DNA of 39,361 bases from Chromatiales bacterium (GTDB lineage Bacteria > Pseudomonadota > Gammaproteobacteria > SZUA-152), in the NCBI GenBank assembly GCA_026982555.1, contig JALSGT010000155.1, positions 1-39,361 on the forward strand. Direction: 5' to 3'. The position numbers and the translations under genes were made by a program. Positions 1 through 7,255 of the stretch are shown here, one piece after another. Position 1 is the first letter of the stretch, and each line of letters starts with the position of its first letter. A model generated the notes under the pieces. The model had not been told where the DNA came from, searched no databases, and saw only the letters and a list, made by a program, of their open reading frames with translations.

Positions 1-128
1 TAGAACCAGAAATTGAACTCGCAAAGAATTATCATTATTCAAGAAAGCAATTGAAAGAAATCGAATCACTCATCGAGGTTCATTACAATGAGCTCACTAG
101 CGCATGGAAACAACACTTTAGCGGTTGA
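1..128 (+). CDS. DUF4160 family protein, C-terminal fragment (5' end outside window)
   Basis: An open frame runs in from the left edge (first complete codon at base 3) and stops at TGA 126-128, giving 41 residues. It contains the motif LAKNYHYSRKQLKEIESLIE and ends in WKQHFSG, which I recognise as the typical end of DUF4160 proteins: a short basic stretch followed by a helix and a Trp-containing tail. The last 41 bases overlap the start of the next gene in another frame. DUF4160 and DUF2442 genes are very often neighbours, and the pair is often suspected to be a toxin-antitoxin-like module, but no activity is established that I can cite. The N-terminal part cannot be assessed because it lies outside the window. 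Confidence 0.8.
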   Translation, partial: EPEIELAKNYHYSRKQLKEIESLIEVHYNELTSAWKQHFSG

Positions 129-354
129 AATAACAAATATTTCAACTCATGGTATATGGCTATTGGCTCATAATAGAGAGCTATTTATGTCATATGAGGA
201 TTTCCCCTGGTTTAAAGACCAAACCGTTAAGTCAATAATCAATGTAGAAGAACAATCTCCCAATCATTTCTATTGGCCGGACATTGATGTCGATTTAACA
301 GAGGAGATGATAGAGCACCCGGATCGCTTTCCCCTCAAGGCAAAGAGGACATAA
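88..354 (+). CDS. DUF2442 domain protein
   Basis: This 88-residue protein shows the DUF2442 pattern: a first beta strand (LAVEITNISTHGIWLLAHNR), then ELFMSYEDFPWFKDQTV, and a C-terminal part with the motif FYWPDIDVDLTEEMIEHP. DUF2442 is a small single-domain family of unknown function, usually 75-95 residues, so this copy is full length. The ATG at 88 lies inside the upstream DUF4160 gene, with a 41-base overlap, which suggests translational coupling. The closest reading of the pair is a small two-gene module, perhaps toxin-antitoxin-like. That function is inference from the pairing and not from a visible catalytic motif. Confidence 0.85.
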   Translation: MSSLAHGNNTLAVEITNISTHGIWLLAHNRELFMSYEDFPWFKDQTVKSIINVEEQSPNHFYWPDIDVDLTEEMIEHPDRFPLKAKRT

Positions 355-486
355 CGGAATCGGCTCCCCATAAAACATAAAGGCAAGAAAAGGATTGACG
401 TAAATAAATAAAGAATGACCAGAAAAAGAGGAAGTAAAAGCGGGAAGATCAAAGCAGGAAAACGCACACGCGGGCTGCGCACAAAA

Positions 487-514
487 ACCGGCATGCCCTG
501 TAAAAATGACCGGT
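487..514 (-). terminator. possible terminator of rnpB
   Basis: Reading the minus strand downstream of rnpB, the arms ACCGG and CCGGT flank a loop of about 18 bases, and a run of five T residues follows. The stem is only five base pairs and the loop is long, so this is a weak candidate placed mainly because it lies about 20-50 bases beyond the RNA 3' end. Confidence 0.3.
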
Positions 515-535
515 AGATAAAAAAGATAATAGGGT

Positions 536-916
536 GGAAGTCGGCCTGTAAGCCGGGTTCTGTCGTGAACAGTCATTCATCTGGCCAACGTGTCACCACG
601 CAGCTCAAGCAACCTACCCGGGAACTTATGCGGGCCACATCAATGTTCCCCTATTTGGTCTTGCTCCGAGCGGGGTTTACCCTGCCACTGTTGTTGCCAA
701 CAGCGCGGTGCGCTCTTACCGCACCATTTCAACCTTACCTGTACCCCGGTTCGAAAACCGAGGCCATCGGCGGTGTATTTTCTGCTGCACTTTCCGTAGG
801 CTCACGCCCCCCAGGCGTTACCTGGCACTCTGCCCTATGGAGCCCGGACTTTCCTCCGCACCCGCCATTCCGCAATAAAACGAAAAAGAGATGCCGCGAC
901 TGCCCAGCCGACTTCC
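536..916 (-). ncRNA. rnpB: RNase P RNA, bacterial class A
   Basis: This is the catalytic RNA of RNase P, which removes 5' leaders from tRNA precursors. On the minus strand I recognise the conserved 5' core (GAGGAAAGTCCGGGCTCCAT, around 838-857), the stretch CCTGGGGGGCGTGAGCC, the GGTAAGGTTGAAATGGTGCG region, the loop rich in AAACCCC that contacts the tRNA CCA end, and the 3' core ACAGAACCCGGCTTA (549-563). The ends were set by the P1 helix: ten bases at 907-916 pair exactly with ten at 536-545. The implied length is about 381 nt, usual for class A. An open frame of 144 codons on the opposite strand is a by-product of this RNA gene. Confidence 0.97.
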
Positions 917-952
917 GGCGGCAAGCTTACGCAAGCAGAGCAAGACTGACAA
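916..952 (-). promoter_or_regulatory. sigma-70 promoter of rnpB
   Basis: On the minus strand, TTGTCA (947-952) and TAAGCT (924-929) are separated by exactly 17 bases. The expected start point, seven or eight bases after the -10 box, falls at 916-917, the first base of the rnpB P1 helix. The agreement of spacing and start site makes this a convincing promoter. Confidence 0.75.
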
Positions 953-1076
953 GCAATAGAGGGCAATGCCCTGCGAGATTATTCCTTCAGCCAGATTGAA
1001 ATGACATTCGCAGCAAGCTGCGGGGAATCACCCTCCCAGAGACAAAGCCCGTAGAGATTAAAAAAATTCGCCAATA

Positions 1077-2816
1077 ATGGTATGGTGCAAACATATAATC
1101 ACACCCTGGGAAATAATCCGTCCATTGCGTATTTTAATTAACAATTCACTCCCGGCCTGGCTGTTTATTTTTTGTGTGATTGTCTTCGCCAGCGGCCTTA
1201 GCGGCGATTTTGTCATGGATGACTGGCCCGTCATCAAGGAAAACAGCAAGATAACCGACACAAAATATATCCCGGATTATTTTACCCGCGGCGTCTGGGC
1301 CAACACCGATTTGGCAGAAGAAGTGGGGATCGGTGGTCACAGCCTTTATCGTCCCGTATTTTTACTGACGCTGAACCTCTCCTATCAGCTCTGGGGAGAC
1401 AGCGCTCTGGGCTACCACGCGCTCAATCTGATGCTGCACAGCATCAACACCATTCTGGTGTATTTTTTAATTCTTGGTTTTTTATCGCCAGCCTACCGCA
1501 TGGTCGCGGGCATGAGCGCCGCCATTTTTGCCGTACATCCCGTGCATGTGGAATCCGTTGCCTGGATCGCAGGAATGACAGACCCCCTGGTCTCACTGTT
1601 CCTGCTCAGCGGGTTTTTATTGCATCGTCGCGGGTATCAGTCCACATCCCGACAAAAAAAATGGCTCTATGCCATCAGCGCACCATTGTGTTTTGCGCTG
1701 GCATTGCTCTCCAAGGAAACAGCAATATTTTTTCCGCTGATACTGATTATTTACGATGTCTTATTTCAGCGCAGCACATTACGTTCAAAATCCTTTGTGG
1801 CGCGTTATCTGACCTATGCTGCACTCCTGCTGATTTATTTTGTACTGCGCAGTAATGCACTGGATGAGGGTGATATTCAACAATCCGGTGCATGGGCGCG
1901 CATCAATTTTCAGAATTTTCCGGTATTGCTGGCATTTTTTACCCATTATATCCAGTTACTCGTTTTCCCTTCACCACTGGAATATTATTACTCCCCCCCT
2001 TCTCCCGGCATGTTTGTTCTTGTTACGGGCGGCCTTTTCTTCGTTGGCGCATTATCTTATCTGCCACGCGCCCTTCGCCAGCAACAAGGCCTGTATGTAC
2101 TGGCCATTGCATGGGTCATCATCACCCTGTTACCCGCCCTGCCCATCGCCCTGTTTGATGAGCCGGTATTTGCCCAGCGTGTACTGTATTTGCCCTCGGC
2201 GGGTTTCGCCATGCTCATTGCCTGGGCCATACGACAGGCACAACAACGCAGCCACACCGTCGGAGTTGTCGTCAAAACTGTTGCCATCGTATTTTTGATT
2301 TCCTTTTCAATTGCATCCATGACAGAAATAGCCGACTGGGAAAATGACACGGTGTTCTACTCTCAAGCGATGAAAACCAACCCTGATTCGTTCAAGCCTG
2401 TGATCGGCCTGGCAACGGCTTATGCGCGCAACACAGATCAAAACACCGACGCCATCATCGATCTCTATTTAAAGGCCGCCGAGCTTGCCCCTCGCGAAAC
2501 CGACAAAATCAACTTTCAGGAAAATGTGGCGCGTATTTATGGGCAAAGCGGAGATACCCGTAAAAGCGAACAGCTTTATCGTGACATTGTGCATCGTATG
2601 CCAAGGCGCTCATCCGCCTGGGTCGGCCTGGGTAACAACGCCCTCGCCCGGGGAGAACGGGAACAGGCTTTGCGGTTTTATCAACGGGCTTATGAAGCTG
2701 ACCCGAATAACCGTATTGCCAGCCATAACCTTGCCCTGGTTTATCAGCAACTGGGCAGGCTGGAACGCGCTGCTTTTTTTCGGCGTTTGTCTCAAACGCC
2801 ACCCGTTACGCAATAA
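1077..2816 (+). CDS. TMTC-like membrane glycosyltransferase with C-terminal TPR repeats
   Basis: The 579-residue protein has about ten hydrophobic segments in residues 25-420, then TPR helices (about 425-565), including WVGLGNNALARGEREQALRF. The first luminal or periplasmic loop carries FVMDDWPVI, an acidic pair where GT-C glycosyltransferases keep their catalytic Asp. The motifs SLYRPVFLLTLNL, YHALNLMLHSINT and HPVHVESVAW match the SYRPL and HPVHTEAVA signatures of eukaryotic TMTC O-mannosyltransferases (DUF1736 family), so a role in protein O-glycosylation with a lipid-linked sugar donor is the best inference. The gene is alone, divergent from rnpB. The start ATG at 1077 has no clear ribosome binding site, but the first membrane helix begins soon after it. 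Donor and target are unknown. Confidence 0.7.
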   Translation: MVWCKHIITPWEIIRPLRILINNSLPAWLFIFCVIVFASGLSGDFVMDDWPVIKENSKITDTKYIPDYFTRGVWANTDLAEEVGIGGHSLYRPVFLLTLNLSYQLWGDSALGYHALNLMLHSINTILVYFLILGFLSPAYRMVAGMSAAIFAVHPVHVESVAWIAGMTDPLVSLFLLSGFLLHRRGYQSTSRQKKWLYAISAPLCFALALLSKETAIFFPLILIIYDVLFQRSTLRSKSFVARYLTYAALLLIYFVLRSNALDEGDIQQSGAWARINFQNFPVLLAFFTHYIQLLVFPSPLEYYYSPPSPGMFVLVTGGLFFVGALSYLPRALRQQQGLYVLAIAWVIITLLPALPIALFDEPVFAQRVLYLPSAGFAMLIAWAIRQAQQRSHTVGVVVKTVAIVFLISFSIASMTEIADWENDTVFYSQAMKTNPDSFKPVIGLATAYARNTDQNTDAIIDLYLKAAELAPRETDKINFQENVARIYGQSGDTRKSEQLYRDIVHRMPRRSSAWVGLGNNALARGEREQALRFYQRAYEADPNNRIASHNLALVYQQLGRLERAAFFRRLSQTPPVTQ

Positions 2817-2925
2817 AATACACACTAAAAAGCGATGGTGTCACAGAGGAAACAACGTGTTGTAAACGCAAGAGCTGTAGAATATTTATCGATTTTTTTA
2901 TTCCGCTCTATTCAATGCAGAGTAA

Positions 2926-2968
2926 AACCGCAGGGTGAAACAAGCGCAGCGGTTCCACCCTACCCGGT
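2926..2968 (+). repeat. palindromic intergenic repeat, copy 1
   Basis: The core at 2934-2959 has arms GGTGAAAC and GTTCCACC around the loop AAGCGCAGCG, with one A/C mismatch in the stem. In this copy the symmetry continues outward (AAACCG and AGGGTG on the left; CACCCT and CGGTTT on the right), so it could form the longest hairpin of the five copies. Its core is identical to that of the copy at 20887-20912 read on the other strand. Confidence 0.85.
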
Positions 2969-3011
2969 TTCGCATTCAGTGTTTTTTAATAACCATCCTC
3001 TGTTTATTAGG

Positions 3012-3053
3012 GGTGTAACGAGTGACAAATTTTCAAACTCGATTTTTTACACC
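3012..3053. repeat. interrupted inverted repeat, upstream of modB
   Basis: GGTGTAA (3012-3018) followed directly by CGAGT pairs with ACTCG (3037-3041) and then, after a five-base bulge, with TTACACC (3047-3053). That is 12 paired bases around a 13-base loop. No T-run follows on either side, so it is not a standard terminator. A regulator site or the end of a lost element are possible readings. Confidence 0.5.
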
Positions 3054-3292
3054 GTTAAACCCGACTCATCAGAATGTCAACATTGTCATACGCATCTCGA
3101 TTTGCTCTCCGGCCTGCACCTGTTAACAACGTTCCACCGTAGGCACTGTAAAATACACGAGGTATACTGACGATCAACAACAGAATATTTTCTCGTCTAC
3201 CAACATTAAAACAGACAGGATACAAATACAGACCTGTCCTCCGCTGCGCCGCTTGATGATACAGACTAAATAACCGGACACGCTCCTTCGCC

Positions 3293-3973
3293 ATGCTCTC
3301 CGAAACCGACATGCTCGCCCTGTGGACCACGCTCAAGCTGGCCGGGCTGACCACGGTCATTCTGTTATTGCTGGGCACACCTCTGGCCTGGTGGCTGGCG
3401 CACAGTCGTTTTCGCTACAAGGTGATTGTCGAGGCACTGGTCGCGCTGCCGCTCATTCTGCCGCCGACAGTGCTGGGTTTTTATCTGCTCATCATGCTCG
3501 GCCCCAATGGCCCGCTAGGCCCGCTGATGCAAAGTCTCGGCATCCACTCTCTGGCATTTACCTTCACGGGACTGGTTATCGGCTCGGTGTTTTATTCACT
3601 GCCGTTTGTCGTGCAGCCCTTGCAAAACGCCTTCACTGCCATCGGCCATCGGCCATTGGAAGTGGCTGCCACTTTGCGTGCCCAACCGATGGATCAATTT
3701 TTCAGTGTTGTATTACCGCTGGCAAGGCCCGGTTATATCACCGCTGCGGTACTCGGCTTTGCACACACGGTGGGAGAGTTTGGCGTGGTGCTGATGATCG
3801 GCGGCAATATTCCCGGTGAAACCCAGGTGCTGTCTATCGCGATTTATGACCATGTTGAAGCACTGGAATACGGGCAGGCTCATGTGCTGTCTGGCGGTTT
3901 ATTATTACTGTCATTTATCCTGTTGCTTTCTGTTTATACATTGAACCGTCGTTACCGGCTAACACCCACATGA
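3293..3973 (+). CDS. modB: molybdate ABC transporter, permease subunit
   Basis: ModB is the inner-membrane channel of the molybdate importer ModABC. The 226-residue length is normal. It has five or six hydrophobic helices and the permease signature near residues 140-170 (the EVAATLRAQ, then [26 protein letters not shown] region), where the EAA loop contacts ModC. The phrase [15 protein letters not shown] near residue 50 is characteristic of ModB. It overlaps modC by four bases (ATGA), so the two are translationally coupled. No periplasmic binding protein gene (modA) lies upstream, as would be usual. The ATG at 3293 lacks a strong ribosome binding site; the ATG at 3311 is an alternative start that would shorten it by six residues. 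Tungstate specificity (TupB) is less likely but not excluded. Confidence 0.92.
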   Translation: MLSETDMLALWTTLKLAGLTTVILLLLGTPLAWWLAHSRFRYKVIVEALVALPLILPPTVLGFYLLIMLGPNGPLGPLMQSLGIHSLAFTFTGLVIGSVFYSLPFVVQPLQNAFTAIGHRPLEVAATLRAQPMDQFFSVVLPLARPGYITAAVLGFAHTVGEFGVVLMIGGNIPGETQVLSIAIYDHVEALEYGQAHVLSGGLLLLSFILLLSVYTLNRRYRLTPT

Positions 3974-5061
3974 CGATTGAAGCGCAATTGCATTTAACGC
4001 GTGACGACTTCACGTTAGATGCCACGTTTTGTGTGCCGTCGCATGGCATTACCGCCCTGTTCGGCCCCTCGGGCTGTGGCAAAACCACGCTGTTACGGGC
4101 CATTGCCGGACTGGAAAAAGAAACGCGCGGCCGGTTTGTCATCGGCGATACAGTATGGCAGGACGAAACACGTTGCCTGCCGACCCACCAACGCGAACTG
4201 GGCTATGTCTTTCAGGAGGCCAGTCTTTTTAAGCATCTTTCTGTACGACAAAACCTGGAATACGGTCTCAAGCGACTGCCCGCAGAAAAACAGCGCTTTG
4301 ATTTTGATCAAGCCGTCACACTGTTGGATCTCGCCGCGCTACTGCCACGTCAGCCTGCCCGCTTGTCCGGCGGTGAACGCCAGCGGGTCGCCATCGCCCG
4401 TGCCCTGCTCAGCAGTCCGCAACTGTTATTAATGGACGAACCACTGGCAGCGCTGGACCAGCAACGCAAACGGGAAATTCTGCCTTTTTTTGCACGCCTG
4501 CACAGCGAGCTGGATATTCCCATATTGTATGTCAGCCACGCGGCTGATGAAGTAGCGCGCCTGGCCGACCACCTGGTACTCCTCAACCACGGTCGTGTAC
4601 AGGCCAGCGGGCCCATTGCGGAAATGCTCACCCGCGCCGACCTGCCGCTGGCCCATGATCACGATGCCGCCGCCATTATCGAGGCCACCGTGTCCGGCCA
4701 TGATACACAATTCAATTTGACTCAATTGACCTTTCCGGGAGGTCAGCTCAGTGTGCCTCACTCTGGTTCAGGCAACGGATTGCCCGTGGGGCAGGCAGTT
4801 CGCCTGCGGGTGCTGGCACGCGATATCAGCCTCACCCTGAAACAACAGACCGGCACCAGCATTCTGAACATCGTCCCCGTTACCATCACCGCACTGAACG
4901 CGGAAAACACCCTGCAATCCAACGCACAATTATTAGTGCAACTGGATGGCAACGGCGTACCACTGCTCGCCCGCATTACCCGCAAATCCGCCATGGCACT
5001 GGCACTTGAATCCGGTAAACCGGTCTTTGCACAAATCAAAGCCATCGCCTTGCTGGATTGA
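3970..5061 (+). CDS. modC: molybdate ABC transporter, ATP-binding subunit
   Basis: ModC powers molybdate uptake by ATP hydrolysis on the cytoplasmic face of ModB. The Walker A motif GPSGCGKT is at residues 32-39, the Q-loop lies in YVFQEASLF, the ABC signature is [16 protein letters not shown] (about 132-147), and Walker B is [12 protein letters not shown] followed by the switch His in [15 protein letters not shown]. The C-terminal 70-80 residues (about 290-360, containing [10 protein letters not shown] and [13 protein letters not shown]) form the molybdate-binding Mop/TOBE domain usual in ModC. The length of 363 is normal. The start ATG overlaps the modB stop as ATGA. Only 157 bases separate it from the SRP RNA gene. 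Confidence 0.95.
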   Translation: MTIEAQLHLTRDDFTLDATFCVPSHGITALFGPSGCGKTTLLRAIAGLEKETRGRFVIGDTVWQDETRCLPTHQRELGYVFQEASLFKHLSVRQNLEYGLKRLPAEKQRFDFDQAVTLLDLAALLPRQPARLSGGERQRVAIARALLSSPQLLLMDEPLAALDQQRKREILPFFARLHSELDIPILYVSHAADEVARLADHLVLLNHGRVQASGPIAEMLTRADLPLAHDHDAAAIIEATVSGHDTQFNLTQLTFPGGQLSVPHSGSGNGLPVGQAVRLRVLARDISLTLKQQTGTSILNIVPVTITALNAENTLQSNAQLLVQLDGNGVPLLARITRKSAMALALESGKPVFAQIKAIALLD

Positions 5062-5218
5062 TTATCCTAAATTCCGCAATTGACCGCTTCGAGGATGTAT
5101 TAACATCAGGATTATTCATATCATTCCACTCAGAGCGTGTTTTCAGGCGCCTTTTTGGGTATCATAGCCGCCCTCTGACATGAACCGGATCATCGGTATC
5201 ACGTCAAAAGTGTTTTAT

Positions 5219-5333
5219 GGTGACCCGTGTTGGTCCCCTCGCAACGATAAATTGTGAACCCCGTCAGGCCTGGAAGGGAGCAGCGGCAGCAGTGGATTCG
5301 TGTGCCGGGGTGTGGCTGGTGCGGGTTGCCACC
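5219..5333 (+). ncRNA. ffs: signal recognition particle RNA (4.5S)
   Basis: The 4.5S RNA binds Ffh and directs membrane proteins to the translocon. The conserved core is plain: GTCAGGCCTGGAAGGGAGCA (about 5257-5277) with the GGAA tetraloop, then GCAGC and the closing side GTGTGCCGGGGTGTGGCTGG. The ends were set by pairing of GGTGACCCG at the left with CGGGTTGCCACC at the right. The length of about 115 nt matches the short gammaproteobacterial form. In the DNA ahead of it a possible -10 box (TATCAT, 5159-5164) would imply a leader that is trimmed; nothing better is visible. There is no dnaX beside it. Confidence 0.95.
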
Positions 5334-5380
5334 CTAATCTCAGCGGCAAGATGTCTATCGTTTCTCGCCATAATCTTATA

Positions 5381-5420
5381 AAACCGTAGGGTGGAACAAG
5401 CGCAGCGGTTCCACCAACGG
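5381..5420 (+). repeat. palindromic intergenic repeat, copy 2
   Basis: The core at 5390-5415 has perfect eight-base arms GGTGGAAC and GTTCCACC around the loop AAGCGCAGCG, preceded by AAAACCGTAG. It lies 57 bases beyond the SRP RNA and faces copy 3 in inverted orientation about 120 bases away, so the two together also form a larger inverted repeat of about 32 bases. Confidence 0.85.
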
Positions 5421-5515
5421 GCCAAGTAAGAAACAACAAATCGTCTCTGTACTCACAACCGCAACAACTCACCGATAAACGGCGACCAAGATGGACCTTG
5501 ATGACGGATCGAGTC

Positions 5516-5571
5516 TTGAATATGCCCTTTCCCGTCTGGTGGAACCGCTACGCTTGTTCCACCCTACCCGG
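5516..5571 (-). repeat. palindromic intergenic repeat, copy 3, overlapping the gpmI stop
   Basis: The core at 5538-5563 has perfect arms around a loop reading AAGCGTAGCG on the minus strand. The flank TTGAATATG plus a pyrimidine-rich spacer (5516-5537) is shared with the copy at 20864-20920, showing that the repeat unit is longer than its palindrome. The TAG stop of gpmI (5564-5566, minus strand) is part of the CCGGGTAGGG edge of this repeat. Confidence 0.85.
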
Positions 5572-7171
5572 ATGCCCTGCCTGATCTGACAGCGGAGTCC
5601 TCCCCCGCTTCCACGCGGGAAACCGGTTTCAGTAATAACGAGCGCCCTGTCATTGCGTCCGGCACAGGTAATCCCAGCAGGGACAACACGGTGGGGGCAA
5701 TGGAGCTGAGGCCCGCGCCGATAGTCAGTTGCCATGGGGTTTCATCCAGAATCAGGCACGGCACAGGGTAGACGGTGTGCCGGGTTTGCGCCTCGCCACT
5801 CACCGGATCCACCATTTCCTCGCAGTTACCGTGATCAGCGGTGAGCAATACCGACCAATTGGCTGCACACGCGGCATCCAGCACACGACCGACTTCACGA
5901 TCCAGCGCTTCCACTGCGCTGATTGCAGCGGCGGCAATACCACTGTGTCCTACCATGTCACCATTGGCAAAATTCACCACGATAAAAGCATAGTCTTCAC
6001 TGTGCATGGCATTAATGACAGCATCAGCGACCTTGCCAGCGCTCATCTCCGGTTGCAGGTCGTAAGTGGCAACTTTGGGTGAATCAATGATTCCCCGCTC
6101 TTCACCTGCAAAGGCATCACCCCTGCCGCCATTCAGAAAATAGGTGACATGGGCGTATTTTTCGGTTTCCGCACAATGAAACTGGCGCAGGCCCGCACAA
6201 CTGACCACTTCCGCCAGGGTGGCGCGTGGCCGCTCCTGACGAAAAGCGAAAGGCAGGTGATACCACTCATCATATTCAGTCATGCAAGTGACATTGAGCG
6301 GGCTGAAGTTGCCCCGGTCAAATTGGGTAAACTCGGACCGGTACAGCGCAGAAGCCAGTTGCCGTGCCCGGTCTTTGCGAAAATTGAATAACACCACCGC
6401 ATCACCCCATTGGGCGGGCTCACCACCATTGATGACGGTGGGTAAAATAAACTCATCATTAGTATCCGCTGCGTAAGCCGCATCAATAGCCGCTCTGACA
6501 GTGTCGGCGCTCTCCCCTTTCGCACACACAATGGCCTGCCAGGCCTGTTCAATGCGCTCCCAGCGATTATCACGATCCATAGCGTAATAACGACCGCATA
6601 CCGTTGCGATACTGCCTCCGGCAGCCTGCAAAGCCGGTTCAATTTTTTGTAAATAGCGCAATGCGGACCTGGGCGGGGTGTCGCGACCGTCGGTAAACAT
6701 ATGCAATACCGGACGCACACCGTTGCGACGACACAACTCCACCAACGCCAACAAGTGTGAAATATTGCTGTGTACGCCGCCATCCGACACCAGACCCATC
6801 AGATGTAACGGACGCTCGCTGTTGCGCGCAGATTCGACAGCCGCAATAAGCGCGGCATTATTAAAAAAACTGGCGTCACTGATGGACTCATCAATGCGCA
6901 CCAGATCCTGTTGCACAATCTCACCACAACCAATGGTGAGATGCCCCACCTCTGAATTACCCATCTGTCCATCGGGTAATCCCACAGCGCTGCCAGAGGC
7001 CTGCAACAAGGTGTGTGGATAACGGGAAAAATAGTGATCAAGGCGCGGCGTATTTGCCTGGGCCACTGCATTGTTCAAGTTACTGGGGTTAATCCCAAAG
7101 CCATCAAGGATGACCAGCAACACCGGTCGGCGGGGAGATTTTTCGCTCATATTCGGATGCCCAAATGTCAT
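5564..7171 (-). CDS. gpmI: 2,3-bisphosphoglycerate-independent phosphoglycerate mutase
   Basis: GpmI interconverts 3- and 2-phosphoglycerate in glycolysis and gluconeogenesis, using two Mn(II) ions and a phosphoserine intermediate. Visible landmarks are the metal-binding LLVILDGFG (residues 18-26), the catalytic Ser73 in GQMGNSEVGH, the substrate-site FTDGRDTPP, YYAMDRDNRWER, FNFRKDRARQL, and the second metal site LLTADHGNCEEM. At 535 residues it is somewhat longer than the usual 510-515. The ATG at 7171 was chosen because AGGGAG stands six bases ahead of it; the ATG at 7150 has no such site. The extra C-terminal tail after GRSLLLKP ends inside a palindromic repeat that supplies the stop codon. 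Cofactor-dependent GpmA is unrelated in sequence. Confidence 0.97.
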   Translation of the reverse strand: MTFGHPNMSEKSPRRPVLLVILDGFGINPSNLNNAVAQANTPRLDHYFSRYPHTLLQASGSAVGLPDGQMGNSEVGHLTIGCGEIVQQDLVRIDESISDASFFNNAALIAAVESARNSERPLHLMGLVSDGGVHSNISHLLALVELCRRNGVRPVLHMFTDGRDTPPRSALRYLQKIEPALQAAGGSIATVCGRYYAMDRDNRWERIEQAWQAIVCAKGESADTVRAAIDAAYAADTNDEFILPTVINGGEPAQWGDAVVLFNFRKDRARQLASALYRSEFTQFDRGNFSPLNVTCMTEYDEWYHLPFAFRQERPRATLAEVVSCAGLRQFHCAETEKYAHVTYFLNGGRGDAFAGEERGIIDSPKVATYDLQPEMSAGKVADAVINAMHSEDYAFIVVNFANGDMVGHSGIAAAAISAVEALDREVGRVLDAACAANWSVLLTADHGNCEEMVDPVSGEAQTRHTVYPVPCLILDETPWQLTIGAGLSSIAPTVLSLLGLPVPDAMTGRSLLLKPVSRVEAGEDSAVRSGRASG

Positions 7172-7255
7172 TGGAAGCTCCCTGACTCAGGAGTTTCTAC
7201 ACTATCGGTGGAACGACACCAAAGTTAAGCATAGCAGCAGATTATTCTAAATTAA

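Larger units (their letters stand above)
2817..3292. other. intergenic region ahead of modB, no gene seen
   Basis: These 476 bases hold no convincing coding frame, and in particular nothing resembling modA. They contain a palindromic repeat (2934-2959) and a long hairpin (3012-3053), listed separately. I see no good ModE-type operator and no clear promoter. Confidence 0.6.

Noticed and set aside
565-999. Plus-strand open frame of 144 codons
   Set aside because: It covers rnpB on the opposite strand and is explained by RNA sequence constraints, not protein coding.
3131-3143. Possible partial palindromic repeat (GTTCCACCGTAGG)
   Set aside because: Only one arm and the edge are present; too short to count as a copy.
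2817-3292. Search for a decayed modA
   Set aside because: No frame in this gap shows a signal peptide or ModA-like motif.
7207-7214. GGTGGAAC near the gpmI start
   Set aside because: Eight bases only, with no second arm; chance match.
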